Source: Gari tellinella (taxonomy: Eukaryota; Mollusca; Bivalvia; Cardiida; Psammobiidae). Taken from it: DNA of 64,000 bases. Position 1 is the stretch's first letter, and every line of letters starts with the position of its first letter. Shown here one piece after another: positions 55,090 to 64,000 of the stretch. Below the pieces are notes generated by a model, which worked only from the letters and a program-made list of their open reading frames with translations, made no database searches and was not told where the DNA came from. Made by a program: the position numbers and the translations under genes. The stretch lies in assembly GCA_922989275.2 (NCBI GenBank), contig OV277864.1, positions 41,043,550 through 41,107,549 on the forward strand. Direction: 5' to 3'.

Positions 55090-55330
55090 AAAATCTGATC
55101 TATACCTCATAGCCTGTTTCTAATCTTGGAGACAAATGACAAGCACTTAAAGCAGGTTGAAAGTAAAGCAGAAAGCTCTTTAAGCAGGCTACAAGCTTTA
55201 CTTTCAGCCTGCTTTAAGCTACCATCTGTAAAGGTACTGGAATACATTCTGTATTTTATGTTCAGGACTTTTTAAATGGGGTCAATTTTCTTTAGTACAG
55301 AAACAAGTAGTCTTAAATTGCAATTATACT
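55090..55330 (+). mobile_element. Worn family-A copy
   Basis: Left end CTCATAGCCTGTTTCTAATC, hairpin at about 55146-55219 with an altered tip, fading right half. Confidence 0.55.
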
Positions 55331-55852
55331 TGTCTCTTACAACTACAACTAGAGTGTAAACACTGTTATATTTGGCATTTTCATCATTTCAAGGGCAGAC
55401 AACTCTTGAGTGATTGGTCTGAATTTAACTATAATCAAACTCATCTGAACTCTTATGTTCATATACAATCTGAGTAAGTTTGAGAAAGATGATAAAAACT
55501 ATGGCCTCAAGAGTGTAAACACTAAATGTTGATGAGCTGGAACGATGGATGTTGGACATTCAGGATTTCAAAAGCTCACCCTGAGCAAGCTCAGGTCAGC
55601 TACGAATAACACCAAATACTTACAATTTAGATCCTAATGTACAACATAACTTAAAATCCGAACCCAACTCTTCACAGCTTGTGTTTTACATTATCTCTAG
55701 TATTCCTATCTTCTGATAAGTGTATGTCACCTTATACTTGATGATGATCAAGTTATCTTAACTGTAAGTCATAACATCATTGACATAGTTTTGAAATTGA
55801 TATGTGTATGTCACCTGATAATCTAAAAGGAGGGTCTAGACTCTAGTATGTA

Positions 55853-56057
55853 CAGTAAAACCTCTCTATTACAACCACTAAATTATTATAATTATTTTGT
55901 GTTTAAGGCAGGTGGTTGCTTAAAGCAAAGTGAAAGTAAAACAGAAAGCTCCTGTGGGAGCTTTCTGTTTTACTTTCACTTTGCCTTAAGCTCCCATATG
56001 TCTTTTATTCAGTCATTTAGCCTTCTTTTTAGAAGTTTGAATAGAGTTGGTTTACTG
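55853..56057. mobile_element. Family-E MITE (205 bp)
   Basis: CAGTAAAACCTCTCTATTAC to TTGGTTTACTG. Perfect hairpin at about 55920-55990 whose arms read AAGCAAAGTGAAAGTAAAAC. Confidence 0.8.
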
Positions 56058-56321
56058 TGCATTCATTTATTTACATATAATATACTGATATAAATACCTG
56101 TCATATCTTGTTTTCAGTGTTTATAGGTTTCTGAACTTTGAAATGACTTTCATTCTTCTACCATGTCTAGATATAGAACCTCTAACCCATAGTCCACATG
56201 TGTACAGTTAGATAATATGCAGTTATTTTTCAATCTGGTCAAAATATTATTCCCTCCTGAGACAGCACCTGGTCACAAAATTTAGCTTGCCGTCACAGGG
56301 GTTCATTGATGAGACTATCTA

Positions 56322-56520
56322 ACCCAGTACTCCAGATTATATTTACGCTTTAAATAAGTCCTCTACTGAAGAAAATAGTTTCAGTTTTATACAGTTATGA
56401 ATATGTACCATACAAAATATTTCTATACCCTAGCAGATGGTAGCTTATAGCAGGCTGAAAAGGCACATTCTGTTTTACTTACAATCTGCTTTAAGTGGTC
56501 AGCTATCTTCAAACTGAACT
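56322..56520 (-). mobile_element. Family-A copy sharing its flank with 57776-58002
   Basis: GACTATCTAACCCAGTACTC opens both this copy and the one at 57776. The left hairpin arm is shortened in both (GGCTGAAAAGGCACATTC here). Confidence 0.65.
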
Positions 56521-56596
56521 TTTACTACTAGTAACCTGATATGGTGCATGGTGATTGAAATAAAGCTAAACATAACACAGAAGTAAATCTCCTTAA

Positions 56597-57090
56597 CCTG
56601 TTACCCAACATAGCCTGGTTCAAGTTTAAAAGACAGGCGACCACTTAAAGCAGGTTGAAAGTAAAGCAGAATAACCTGAAGGTGCATTGCTTTACTTTCA
56701 GCCTGCTTTAAAGTTTAACCCTTTAAATCCTAGTCCCGCATATAGGCGTCCTTTTCAAACAGTATACATGTTAAAAGTGCACTTGTCCTATGCAAACAGT
56801 GGATACCAAGATCAGAGGGCTCCTTACAGAGCCCTCTGATCTGGGTCTTCACTATTTGTCATAATGCAAAACATTGACAAAGACAACCCTTAAAAGTCAG
56901 AAATGGACTAGACTAAAATGGAAACTGGGATTGTCCATTTGAAGTTTCAGGGGGGAAAGAGTTAAGTTACCATCTTCTAGGCTAAAGAAAATAGTTATGT
57001 TACACATTTACAACTGCATGAAATGGAATTATTTTCTTCAGTGGAGAAATCGATCAAATGCATCAAAATGTGTATCTATGGAGTAATGGG
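56597..57090 (+). mobile_element. Family-A MITE interrupted by family B
   Basis: Outer A: TTAA 56593-56596 to TTAA 57091-57094. Family B (56719-56961, TTAA at 56715-56718 and 56962-56965) sits in the right arm at CTGCTTTAAAGTTTAA. Confidence 0.8.
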
Positions 57091-57392
57091 TTAAAAGAAA
57101 CATGTTGTATTGTCAAAACTATAAACAGGCTATATGTGTTAATGGGACAATCAAGGATAGACAAATGCTGAACTTTCTATCAGCCTTTTCTGTAATGTAT
57201 AGGAGCTTCTATTGAACAGAAATTAAGTGGTCTGTCACACTTATCTCTCAACTTGTATTTGGCCCAAGAAAACAAAAATGTTTATTTTGGAAGGACATAT
57301 GCTGGAAGTTTTCCATAATCAATGACTTTCCACACTTAGACCTAAAGATCAAACAGTATACCCAACTACAAAGACTACCCAAAAGGTCTTAA

Positions 57393-57775
57393 CCCTTTAC
57401 TCCATAGATATACCTTATTACACATTTAATTCATTCCTCCACTGAAGGAAATAATTCTATTTTATACAGTAATGTATTTGCAACCAAAGAAACATTTTCT
57501 ATATCCTGGCAGATAGTAGCTTAACCCTTTGAACCCTAGTCCCGCATATAGGCGTAATTTTCAAACGATGTACATGTGAATATTAAATTGTTCTGTGCAA
57601 ACAGTGAAGACCCAGATCAGAGGGCTCCGAAAGGAGCCCTCTGATCAGGGTCGTCACTGTTTGTCATAATGCGAAACATTGACAAAAACAACCCTTAAAA
57701 GTCAGAAATGGACTGGACTAAGATGGAAACAGGGATGGTCCATTTAAAGTTTCAGGGAGGAAAGAGTTAAAGCAG
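57393..57775 (-). mobile_element. Family-A left half with a family-B insertion
   Basis: TTAA 57389-57392 opens the A copy, which runs to GATAGTAGCTTAA. Family B (57525-57766, TTAA 57521-57524 and 57767-57770) follows. A then continues only as AGCAG before the next copy begins. Confidence 0.8.
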
Positions 57776-58002
57776 ACTATCTAACCCAGTACTCCAGATT
57801 ATATTTACGCTTTAAATAATTCCTCTACTGAAGAAAATAGTTTCAGTTTATACAGTTATGAATATGTACCATACAAAATATTTTCTATACCCTAGCAGAT
57901 GGTAGCTTATAGCAGGCTGAAAGGGCACATTCTGCTTTACTTTCAACCTGCTTTAAGAGGTCACCTATCTTCAAAACTAGAAACAGGCTATGGAATGAAG
58001 AG
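57776..58002 (-). mobile_element. Family-A copy duplicated from or with 56322-56520
   Basis: Same opening phrase and the same shortened left arm as 56322-56520, at an offset of 1454. The right end TATGGAATGAAGAG meets TTAA at about 58003. Confidence 0.65.
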
Positions 58003-58139
58003 TTAAGGAGGCTTATTTCTAGTGTCAGTAGCAGGCTGCGGCTTAAAAAAAAGATGGAAGTAAACATTTTTGCTTTATTTTCATCTTGCTTTAAGGTAGC
58101 AATGCATTATGGTCTTTCACATCATCTTTAACTTGAGCA

Positions 58140-58327
58140 AGCTAGTGGTGAAACCATGATTTTGGATCCTGATGAGACGCCGTGTAACGTGGCATCTCAA
58201 CAGGGTCAAACTGTTTGACACTCTGATCCTACTTTGAAAATAATGTTTCAAAACTTACATTGTTACAAAAGTATAGCAGATGACATAATGCTGCAGACAA
58301 AAAAATTACCCAGCATGCAAAGAGTGA
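58140..58327 (+). mobile_element. Worn family-G element
   Basis: Core hairpin with arms TTGGATCCTGATGAGACG (about 58162-58216); right phrase ACCCAGCATGCAAAGAG. Confidence 0.55.
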
Positions 58328-58793
58328 TGTTTTTTATTTTAGTGTTCATATTAACAGGAATAGTCTGCATAAAGTTTACTTGCCGATTCTTTGACATTTA
58401 ACTGCATGATTAATAGTTATATCATTCTCTGCATTATATTCTGCAAATGAGACAAAAACCATTAGAACCCTTCTACCGTTGAATATTAGTCTATAAAAAT
58501 CAGCCCACTATGAAAATCTATCAACCAAACTACATGTATTGCATCTGCTAATGGAATAAGGAACATTTAATTCCCCTGGAAACAGTACACTCAAGTCTCA
58601 GATAGATCCGCTAAGAAAACAGAGCAGACTCCTTTAGAAGCTGTCTAAATCTGGGTCTACACTGTTTTCCAAAAGCATCAATATATGGAAATACCTCAAC
58701 AGCTATGTCTGGGATATTTCTCCCTTAACTTCTCCACAAAAGTGCCTCAGGACACTGTCTGAAGCCTCAATGTGAGAAATGCACCCAAATGCA

Positions 58794-59077
58794 GAGCTCC
58801 AGATAAAATATCACAATTCCACCACTCGGTACAAATGTCAACACAGAAGGGCTATACATGTATATAGCTCCAGATTAAGAGAGTATTTCACATACTTTCA
58901 CACCCTTACTTTCAAACAAACTCCATGTTGTGACTACTCATTAGAACCCTCTCTTCAAAATGCTTCTAATTAATATGAGAGGTCCAAACATAAAATTTGC
59001 TGTATAGACATAACAGAGAAAATATCATGAAATGTTCAATTCACTTACTGACTTTACTCTTAACTGGAGCTTTGCTA
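58794..59077. mobile_element. Very worn family-D element
   Basis: CAGAGCTCCAGATAAAATATC and ACTCTTAACTGGAGCTTTG ends surround a broken core (GACTACTCATTAGAACC). An inner CTCCAGATTAAGAGAG suggests a second left end at about 58867. Confidence 0.45.
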
Positions 59078-59164
59078 TACAAGTGCATTTTACACTGATG
59101 GGTATGAGAAGAAAAGGTTAACTGGCATGACTTGTAAATAATTCAGACTAAGAGCCAAGCAGAC

Positions 59165-59290
59165 AGCTTAATCATTGTCTTGCTAATAGCTTATATTGAC
59201 GGTTTTTAAAAACAGTGTAGATCCTGATGAAACAGCTCCTGACGGAGCTGTTTGATCAGGATCTGCATTGCTTTCTTTGAGGATTCTGAT
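59165..59290. repeat. Hairpin with AACAGTGTAGATCCTGATG arms
   Basis: Tip ACAGCTCCTGACGGAGCTGT. The 5' flank TAGCTTATATTGACGG matches the flank of 40500-40590, so both are copies of one small family whose ends I could not define. Confidence 0.55.
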
Positions 59291-59460
59291 TTTCTTTACT
59301 TTATTAGCCATTGTAATATGTAGTTCAGATGATAGATATTCATAGTGTGGCAGAGTTTTATATATGACTATTCAGCGGGAGAAGGGTCTATCCTTCTCTC
59401 CTCGAGTGTGCTAGACATGTTTGTTGTGAAAACTGAATACACTTGTTGTTTACAGCTTAG

Positions 59461-59697
59461 CTCTTTACTCAATATAGCTTGTTTCTTTGTTTTGAAGACA
59501 AGTGACTACTAAAAGCAGATAGAAGGAAAAGCAGAATGTGCTTTAAGTGCATTCTGCTTTACTTTCAGCCTGCTTTAAGATATACAAACTGCTAGAATAT
59601 AGAAATTATTTCTTATAATGCATATTTGTGACTATATAATTATTTTTTTCAGTAGAGGAATAGATTGAATCATCAATGCATAAAAATGAGTAAAGGG
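59461..59697 (+). mobile_element. Worn family-A MITE
   Basis: CTCTTTACTCAATATAGC left end, hairpin at about 59507-59579, right end GAGTAAAGGG before TTAC. Confidence 0.6.
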
Positions 59698-60080
59698 TTA
59701 CATTCAAAGTCACCCTAGAGTATTCTTGATCAATGTGTTGATATTCTATTGGCATTAGGAATAAATGTCAACTAAAACTGATTAATTGCAACACCAACTA
59801 GACGGTGCCATAAACATGAGTTCACATGTGACGTAATGTCTTAGGCTTCTTGTTATATACCCTTCTGAAAATCTTTGCAGTGTTTCAATGGTAGTCCACA
59901 GCATCTCAAAACATCTCATCCTTAAACCTTGCTAAAGCGAGTCTATGATGCACTAAAAGATCCTTCTATGGAGGAAATGGTCAAGTCACTTAAGATGAAC
60001 TAAATTAAGGCCTTTCCAATATCTTGAAAGTGAAGCAGAATACTCCTTTAGCATTCTGCATTAAATTCAACCTCCTTTAA

Positions 60081-60259
60081 CCCATTACTCCATAGCCAGT
60101 TTCTAGTTTTGAAGACAAGAGGCCACTTAAAGCAGGTTGAAAGTAAAGCAGAATGCGCCTTATGGCGCATTTTGCTTCACTTTCAGCCTACTTTGAAGTC
60201 TTTAAGCTACTGTATGCTAGAATAAAGAAATGACTTCTCTATGGATTGGAGTGATAGGT
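60081..60259 (+). mobile_element. Family-A MITE, shortened right half
   Basis: TTAA at 60077-60080; good left end; hairpin at about 60126-60194. The right half is deleted after AGAATAAAGAAATGAC. Confidence 0.65.
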
Positions 60260-60339
60260 TAGGTTAAGTGGGCATTTGTATTCAAAGCTAAGAAACAGGC
60301 TATGGAGTAATATTGTAAAGGATTAAGTTGAACTTACCC

Positions 60340-60445
60340 TTATTTCTACATCTATAATTCAATAACTCAACCTCGTTTATCTTGAACACACAATAAGTTA
60401 AAAGTTAAAACCTGGCTAAGCCACGTTTTAACTTTGAAATAAGGG
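60340..60445. repeat. Palindromic repeat ending in AAGGGTATGTTCCACTT
   Basis: AAGTTAAAACCTGGCTAAG / CCACGTTTTAACTTTGAAAT hairpin with outer ends TGAACTTACCCTTATTTC and GAAATAAGGGTATGTTCC. A related pair of segments is at 61285-61460. Confidence 0.55.
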
Positions 60446-60459
60446 TATGTTCCACTTAA

Positions 60460-60683
60460 CCCTTTACCCCATATGCTATTTCTAGTTTTGAAAACTGGTG
60501 GCTACTTAAAGCAGGTTGAAAGTAAAGCAGAAGGCACCTTATGGTGCATTTTGCTTTACTTTCAGCCTACTTTAAGCTACCTTCAGCTATGATTTAGGAA
60601 ATATTTCTTATTGTTCATGTTCGTATAAATTTGAACTATTGTCTTCAGTGGAAGACTAAATAAGGCCCTTGTATGGGGAAAGG
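60460..60683 (+). mobile_element. Family-A MITE (224 bp) close to exon a
   Basis: TTAA at 60456-60459 and 60684-60687. Hairpin at about 60505-60575. It lies about 110 bases from the exon-a donor. Confidence 0.8.
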
Positions 60684-60797
60684 GTTAAGCAAATTTCAGG
60701 TACAGACACTGAACTGTACCAATAACATTTATTTGCAATGACTGTCAATATATATTCCACTTTGGTATACGAACAATGAACAAACTTCTAGACTTAC

Positions 60798-60986
60798 CCC
60801 GGGCGACTGGAAATCGAAGTCTGGGTTGTGTTACTGGTGGCGTCAGTAACTCTACCAGCTACTGCTGAAGCCTGTGGTTCCCCAGGGGGTGCTGATACTG
60901 GAGCTCCATTAACGGTACCATCTTTGTCCTCTACGGCAAACTTGAACTCCTCGCTGTATGGGGTAGCTGGCAGACTCACTGTCTTC
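60798..60986 (-). CDS. GRAMD2B-like: GRAMD-like gene, exon a (N-terminal disordered region)
   Basis: This 189-nt exon encodes 62 whole residues plus split codons at both ends (begins KTVSLPATPYSEEF, ends TQTSISSRP). The acceptor is TTTGTTCTGTAG and the donor GTAAGT. It is rich in Pro, Ala, Ser and Thr with a short acidic stretch (VEDKDG), so it is probably a disordered N-terminal linker ahead of the GRAM domain. It enters after two bases of a codon and leaves after two, which fits exon b. Base composition is visibly more balanced than the flanking introns. No close homology is recognised in this exon; assignment to the gene rests on strand, splice sites and phase. Confidence 0.75.
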
Positions 60987-61179
60987 CTACAGAACAAATA
61001 GAAGTCACTTTTAATATTGATATCAGCACATGAGGTCTGTCAGAAAAAAGGAAACTCTTTATAGATAAAAGTCATCGGACCAGACAGTGCTGACCAAGAT
61101 AAGCCACTACATTTCTCTTGGCTCTGCATGATTCCAATAGGGAGGGTATAACACTTTATTTATTTATATGAATTTCAAA

Positions 61180-61470
61180 TTCTTAAATCTTTATATTTCC
61201 AGAAGATCTTATTACTGTTTAGAATCGTCACCTCAAGATGATTCTCAAGAGTAGTCGCACCATATGGTTTAGTAGAGACAAAGACGTCCAAACTCAATAA
61301 TTCAAACTTGCTTAATCAAACTTATATCTGTATTTCAAAGTTAAAACGTGGCTTATAATTAGCTCAATAATTTTTAATTCAAACTTGCTTATTCAAACTA
61401 ATATCTGTATTTCAAACTTAAAACGTGGCTTAGCCACGTTTTAACTTTGAAATGCTCGTATGTTTAACTA
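61180..61470. repeat. D-like core fragment and duplicated hairpin segment
   Basis: A worn D core (about 61205-61275). Then ATTTCAAAGTTAAAACGTGG and ATTTCAAACTTAAAACGTGG about 85 bases apart (61333 and 61407), the second with its inverted partner. The phrase TTCAAACTTGCTTA repeats with them. Confidence 0.5.
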
Positions 61471-61852
61471 AGCAGGATAAAGTTACAAAAATTTAACTTA
61501 AGAAATACTCAGATATTTTCCACTTAAGCGAGTTCGAAGTATGGACTGTATAATTTTATTAATTTATATACCTTTTTCTATTAGAATCATCCAGAGCTGA
61601 ACACTTCAACACTTTTGGCTATAATGGCAAGGGTCAATCCTATATATGAGTTATGGAATGCTGTAACTTGCACAAAACATTGAACATAACACAGGTTATC
61701 TACTCTCAATGTTACAACAGCCAATATCACAAAACATTAGCCTCTATAAAGAAAGATATGAAAGATACACCTTGATAAGAACTTTGATATGCTTCTTTTT
61801 ATTCAGGACTCCTGATTATAAGGTACAGTATTTGAAAACCTAAAATTCTTAA

Positions 61853-62088
61853 CCCATTACTCCATAGCCTGTTTCTAGTTTTGAAGACAATTGACTACTT
61901 AAAGCAGATTGAAAGTAAAGCAGAATGTGTCTTAAGGCACATTCTGCTTTACTTTCAGCCTGCTTTAAGCTAACATATCTGCAAGGATATTAGAAATTTT
62001 TCTTGTGGGGTATATTAATAAATTGATAAAATGGAACTCATTTCTTCAGTGGAGGAATATATGAAAGGTGTATTTATGGGGTAAGGGT
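61853..62088 (+). mobile_element. Family-A MITE (236 bp)
   Basis: TTAA at 61849-61852 and 62089-62092. Hairpin at about 61899-61970, tip TGTGTCTTAAGGCACA. Confidence 0.8.
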
Positions 62089-62100
62089 TAATAAGGCTTA

Positions 62101-62198
62101 CGCCTCCACCAAACCCTATGATGTGACTACACATTAGAATTGTCGCTTTGCGACAATTCTAATGAGTAGTCACAACATAGGGTTTAGTGGAGGCCTGA
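62101..62198. repeat. D-type hairpin core with different outer arms
   Basis: GCCTCCACCAAACCCTATG and its complement flank the D core (GACTAC, CATTAGAATTGTCGC). The CAGGGCTCC ends of family D are absent. The palindrome is about 45 bases per arm with few mismatches. Confidence 0.7.
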
Positions 62199-62547
62199 AG
62201 GAGAAAAGGTTGAAAATCAATCTCATCTAAATATCTGGGTGGTTTTTTTTTCAAAAAGCTAACTGCAGAGAACCCCTGGGAAGGGTATCAACTACATTTA
62301 ACAATCAATAAAATCACTGCTGTCGTGTTTGTATATGAACAAACATTGTAATTTCATGGACCGGTGCATTGCTATCCAATAATGACAGACACTGATGCAA
62401 TTTTTCATTTTCTACTGTAAAAACCTTGGCACACATGTAAGCTTATGTCCTAAGTGCAGTTTTGTTGTCTAGGCAAATCTCAGAATTGATTCAATTACAA
62501 CTTTGTTTAGGAGTTATCATCAATAAATTAAAGTTGTTAAAAGGCCT

Positions 62548-63005
62548 ATGTGTGGGGTAATGGGTTACAGCAACCTTAAGGTGCATACTCTGCTTTACTT
62601 TCAGTCTACTTTAAGGTTACCATCTGATAATATAAAGAAAACATTTCTTAACCCTTTCCCACATAGCATATCTCTAGTATTGAATATAGGTGTTCACTTA
62701 AAGCAGGTTGAAAGTAAAGCAGAATGTGCCTTAAGGCACATTCTGCTTTACTTTCAGCCTGCTTTAAGCTTCCATAGATCTGCTAGAATATGGAAACTAT
62801 TTCTTATAATACATATTCATGACTGATTGAATTGGAACTATTTTCTTCAGTGGAGGAATAAATTATATGCGCTAAAAGGCGCTTCTATGTGGGAAAGGGT
62901 TATGGTGCACATTCTAGATTATTTAAATTGGAAATATATATATTTTTAAGTTGAGGAATAAAATTAAGGTGCAAACAAGCATATTTATGGGGTAATGGGT
63001 TCAAA
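62548..63005 (+). mobile_element. Family-A copy nested in worn A sequence
   Basis: The inner copy (62652-62899; TTAA 62648-62651, right site TTAT) has a perfect hairpin tip. The outer pieces are a right arm before it (GTGCATACTCTGCTTTAC) and a right end after it (AAGCATATTTATGGGGTAAT). Confidence 0.65.
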
Positions 63006-63357
63006 TAAGCTGAGAACTGTAAAACAGAAAGAAACCACTTATCAGAAATTCATGATTCACGTACCAGGAAAAGTATCCAATCAATACATTGAAGATGCAT
63101 ATGGGTTGAAGGGGTAAGTATAACTCGGTCATTCACTATTTACTTCTCCCTGACCAATAAAACATAATGTGACAACAGTGTGGCTTATTAAAGCTGTAGC
63201 GTATCATACTGTTTGGTTATGCTAGGTCAATCCAATATCATATCAATATCAGCTTTGTCAATATTTATAGAGAGCATCACTGTGTCTCAAGAGATGAAAC
63301 ATCCACCAGAAAACAGACAGCAAAGTTACTGATATAATGATACAAATAGAATCTGAG

Positions 63358-63688
63358 TACAGTCTTCCCTCTCTAAAACAAAATCCGATGGAAGACACAG
63401 AGTGTGTGTTGTTTGAAGGGAGTCGTTATAGAGAGGGAAAATTTAAGAATTGGCTTACATTAAATTTTGCAAACAGCTTGAATGCAGATCAGGGCTCTTG
63501 TTTAGATAAGAGGGAGTAAACTGAACAAATCCAACATTTTCGTACTCATTTCAGCACCATATCCTATGGCGTTACTACTCATTAGAATCGTCACTTCGAG
63601 ACGATTCTAATGAGTAGTGACACCATAGGGTTTAATGCAGAAATGAGGATTTTAGTTTTTGGAAATACTCCCCTTATCTGGAGCTCTG
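63358..63688. mobile_element. Family-D MITE in a CAGTCTTCCCTC element
   Basis: The left part (63358-63497) matches the 1464-1853 family up to an AACAGCTTGAATGCAG arm. A D copy (63504-63688) follows with TTGTTT duplicated at 63498-63503 and 63689-63694. The first nine D bases are missing. Confidence 0.65.
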
Positions 63689-63777
63689 TTGTTTTTTGGT
63701 TTGTAACATGACCTATGTCAATGTCAGTTGTTGACACCTGACCTCAGGTGAGAGGGTAATCCAAACCAGTCACTTAA

Positions 63778-64000
63778 CCCATTATTTAATCCATAGTCGG
63801 TTTCTAATTTTGAAGACAGGTCATCACTTAAACCAGAATTAAAGTAAAGCAAAATGTGCCTTCGGCTTCCTTTCAGCCTGCTTTAAGCTATCATCTGCTA
63901 GGATATAGAAACAAATTTCTTATGCTGGATATTCATGACTTCTATGAAGTGGAACTGTTTTCTTCAGTGAAGGAATAAATTAAAGGCCTAAAAAGACATA
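63778..64000 (+). mobile_element. Family-A MITE running off the window
   Basis: TTAA at 63774-63777; hairpin worn and its tip shortened (TGTGCCTTCGGC); the right half continues to the window edge. Confidence 0.65.

Larger units (their letters stand above)
1372..60986 (-). other. GRAMD2B-like: Partial split gene: GRAM-domain protein (GRAMD2/GRAMD2B-like), seven exons
   Basis: Seven minus-strand exons with AG acceptors and GT donors join without a frame break: 60986-60798, 22192-22144, 14814-14724, 10115-10012, 5981-5886, 3098-3012 and 1422-1372 (667 nt). The third to sixth encode a GRAM domain, a PH-like lipid-binding fold. In animals GRAMD proteins sit in the ER by a C-terminal anchor and bind plasma-membrane lipids at ER-plasma membrane contacts; that role is known for the family and only inferred here. 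The FHKLF start and the SRDxTYK end resemble GRAMD2/GRAMD2B more than the GRAMD1 (Aster) group. The start codon and the C-terminal membrane anchor are not seen. Small exons inside the 38.6-kb intron could have been missed. Family assignment is firm; the paralogue is not. Confidence 0.85.

Noticed and set aside
63065..63132. Possible first coding exon (MTELYLPLQPICIF) with donor GTACGT
   Set aside because: It is phase-compatible with exon a, but the donor is weak and there is no supporting promoter, Kozak or homology evidence. A one-in-three phase match is expected by chance.

Overview
This window looks like the interior of one long eukaryotic gene, not a compact genome. It is AT-rich with no operon-like coding. 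About 59.6 kb of the minus strand is taken up by seven short exons with canonical GT-AG splice sites and compatible phases. Together they encode part of a GRAM-domain protein (GRAMD family, closest by eye to GRAMD2/GRAMD2B). The introns hold tRNA-derived SINEs and a degenerate repeat of a kind I associate with bivalve genomes, so the source is most likely a bivalve mollusc; the species cannot be fixed from the sequence.

Gene layout, minus strand, 5' to 3': exon a 60986-60798 (disordered, Pro/Ala/Ser/Thr-rich), exon b 22192-22144 (16 residues), exon c 14814-14724 (start of the GRAM domain), exon d 10115-10012 and exon e 5981-5886 (GRAM core), exon f 3098-3012 (end of the GRAM domain), exon g 1422-1372 (acidic linker). 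The start codon and the C-terminal half, where the family carries its membrane anchor, lie outside the window or were not found. The intron between a and b is 38.6 kb. All seven exons join in one open frame of 667 nt.

The introns are packed with short non-autonomous DNA transposons (MITEs), each built around a long hairpin. I distinguish six main families by their ends: A (about 240 bp, TTAA sites, ends CCCTTTACCCCATA), B (about 243 bp, TTAA sites, ends CCCTTTGAACCCTAGT), C (206 bp, TTAA sites, ends CCCTTAGCCTGCC), G (about 210 bp, TTAA sites, ends with a GCATGC motif), D (193 bp, ends CAGGGCTCCAGATAAG, 6-bp target duplications) and E/F (about 205 and 247 bp, TA sites, ends CAGTAAAACCTC and CAGTGGAGAA). 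The TTAA families resemble piggyBac MITEs, E resembles pogo/Tigger MITEs, and D resembles a hAT-type element with 6-bp duplications. Families with unrelated ends share the same hairpin arms. The centre of the A hairpin is itself a TTAA that other copies have used as a target.

The most unusual block is 47292-52842. It is a 5.55-kb element bounded by TTAAAA duplications, with inverted ends of about 300 bp that each contain long homopolymer runs. Nested inside it are a second element (47941-51495), a direct tandem array of a 1.39-kb unit, a 174-bp hairpin repeated in each full unit, tRNA-like segments, and 190-bp miniature versions of the outer element itself. No transposase is visible.

Other items are a 75-bp minisatellite (about 23317-23822), a second degenerate minisatellite near 29.2-29.65 kb, and a 599-bp insertion (43032-43630) of different composition that splits an A element.
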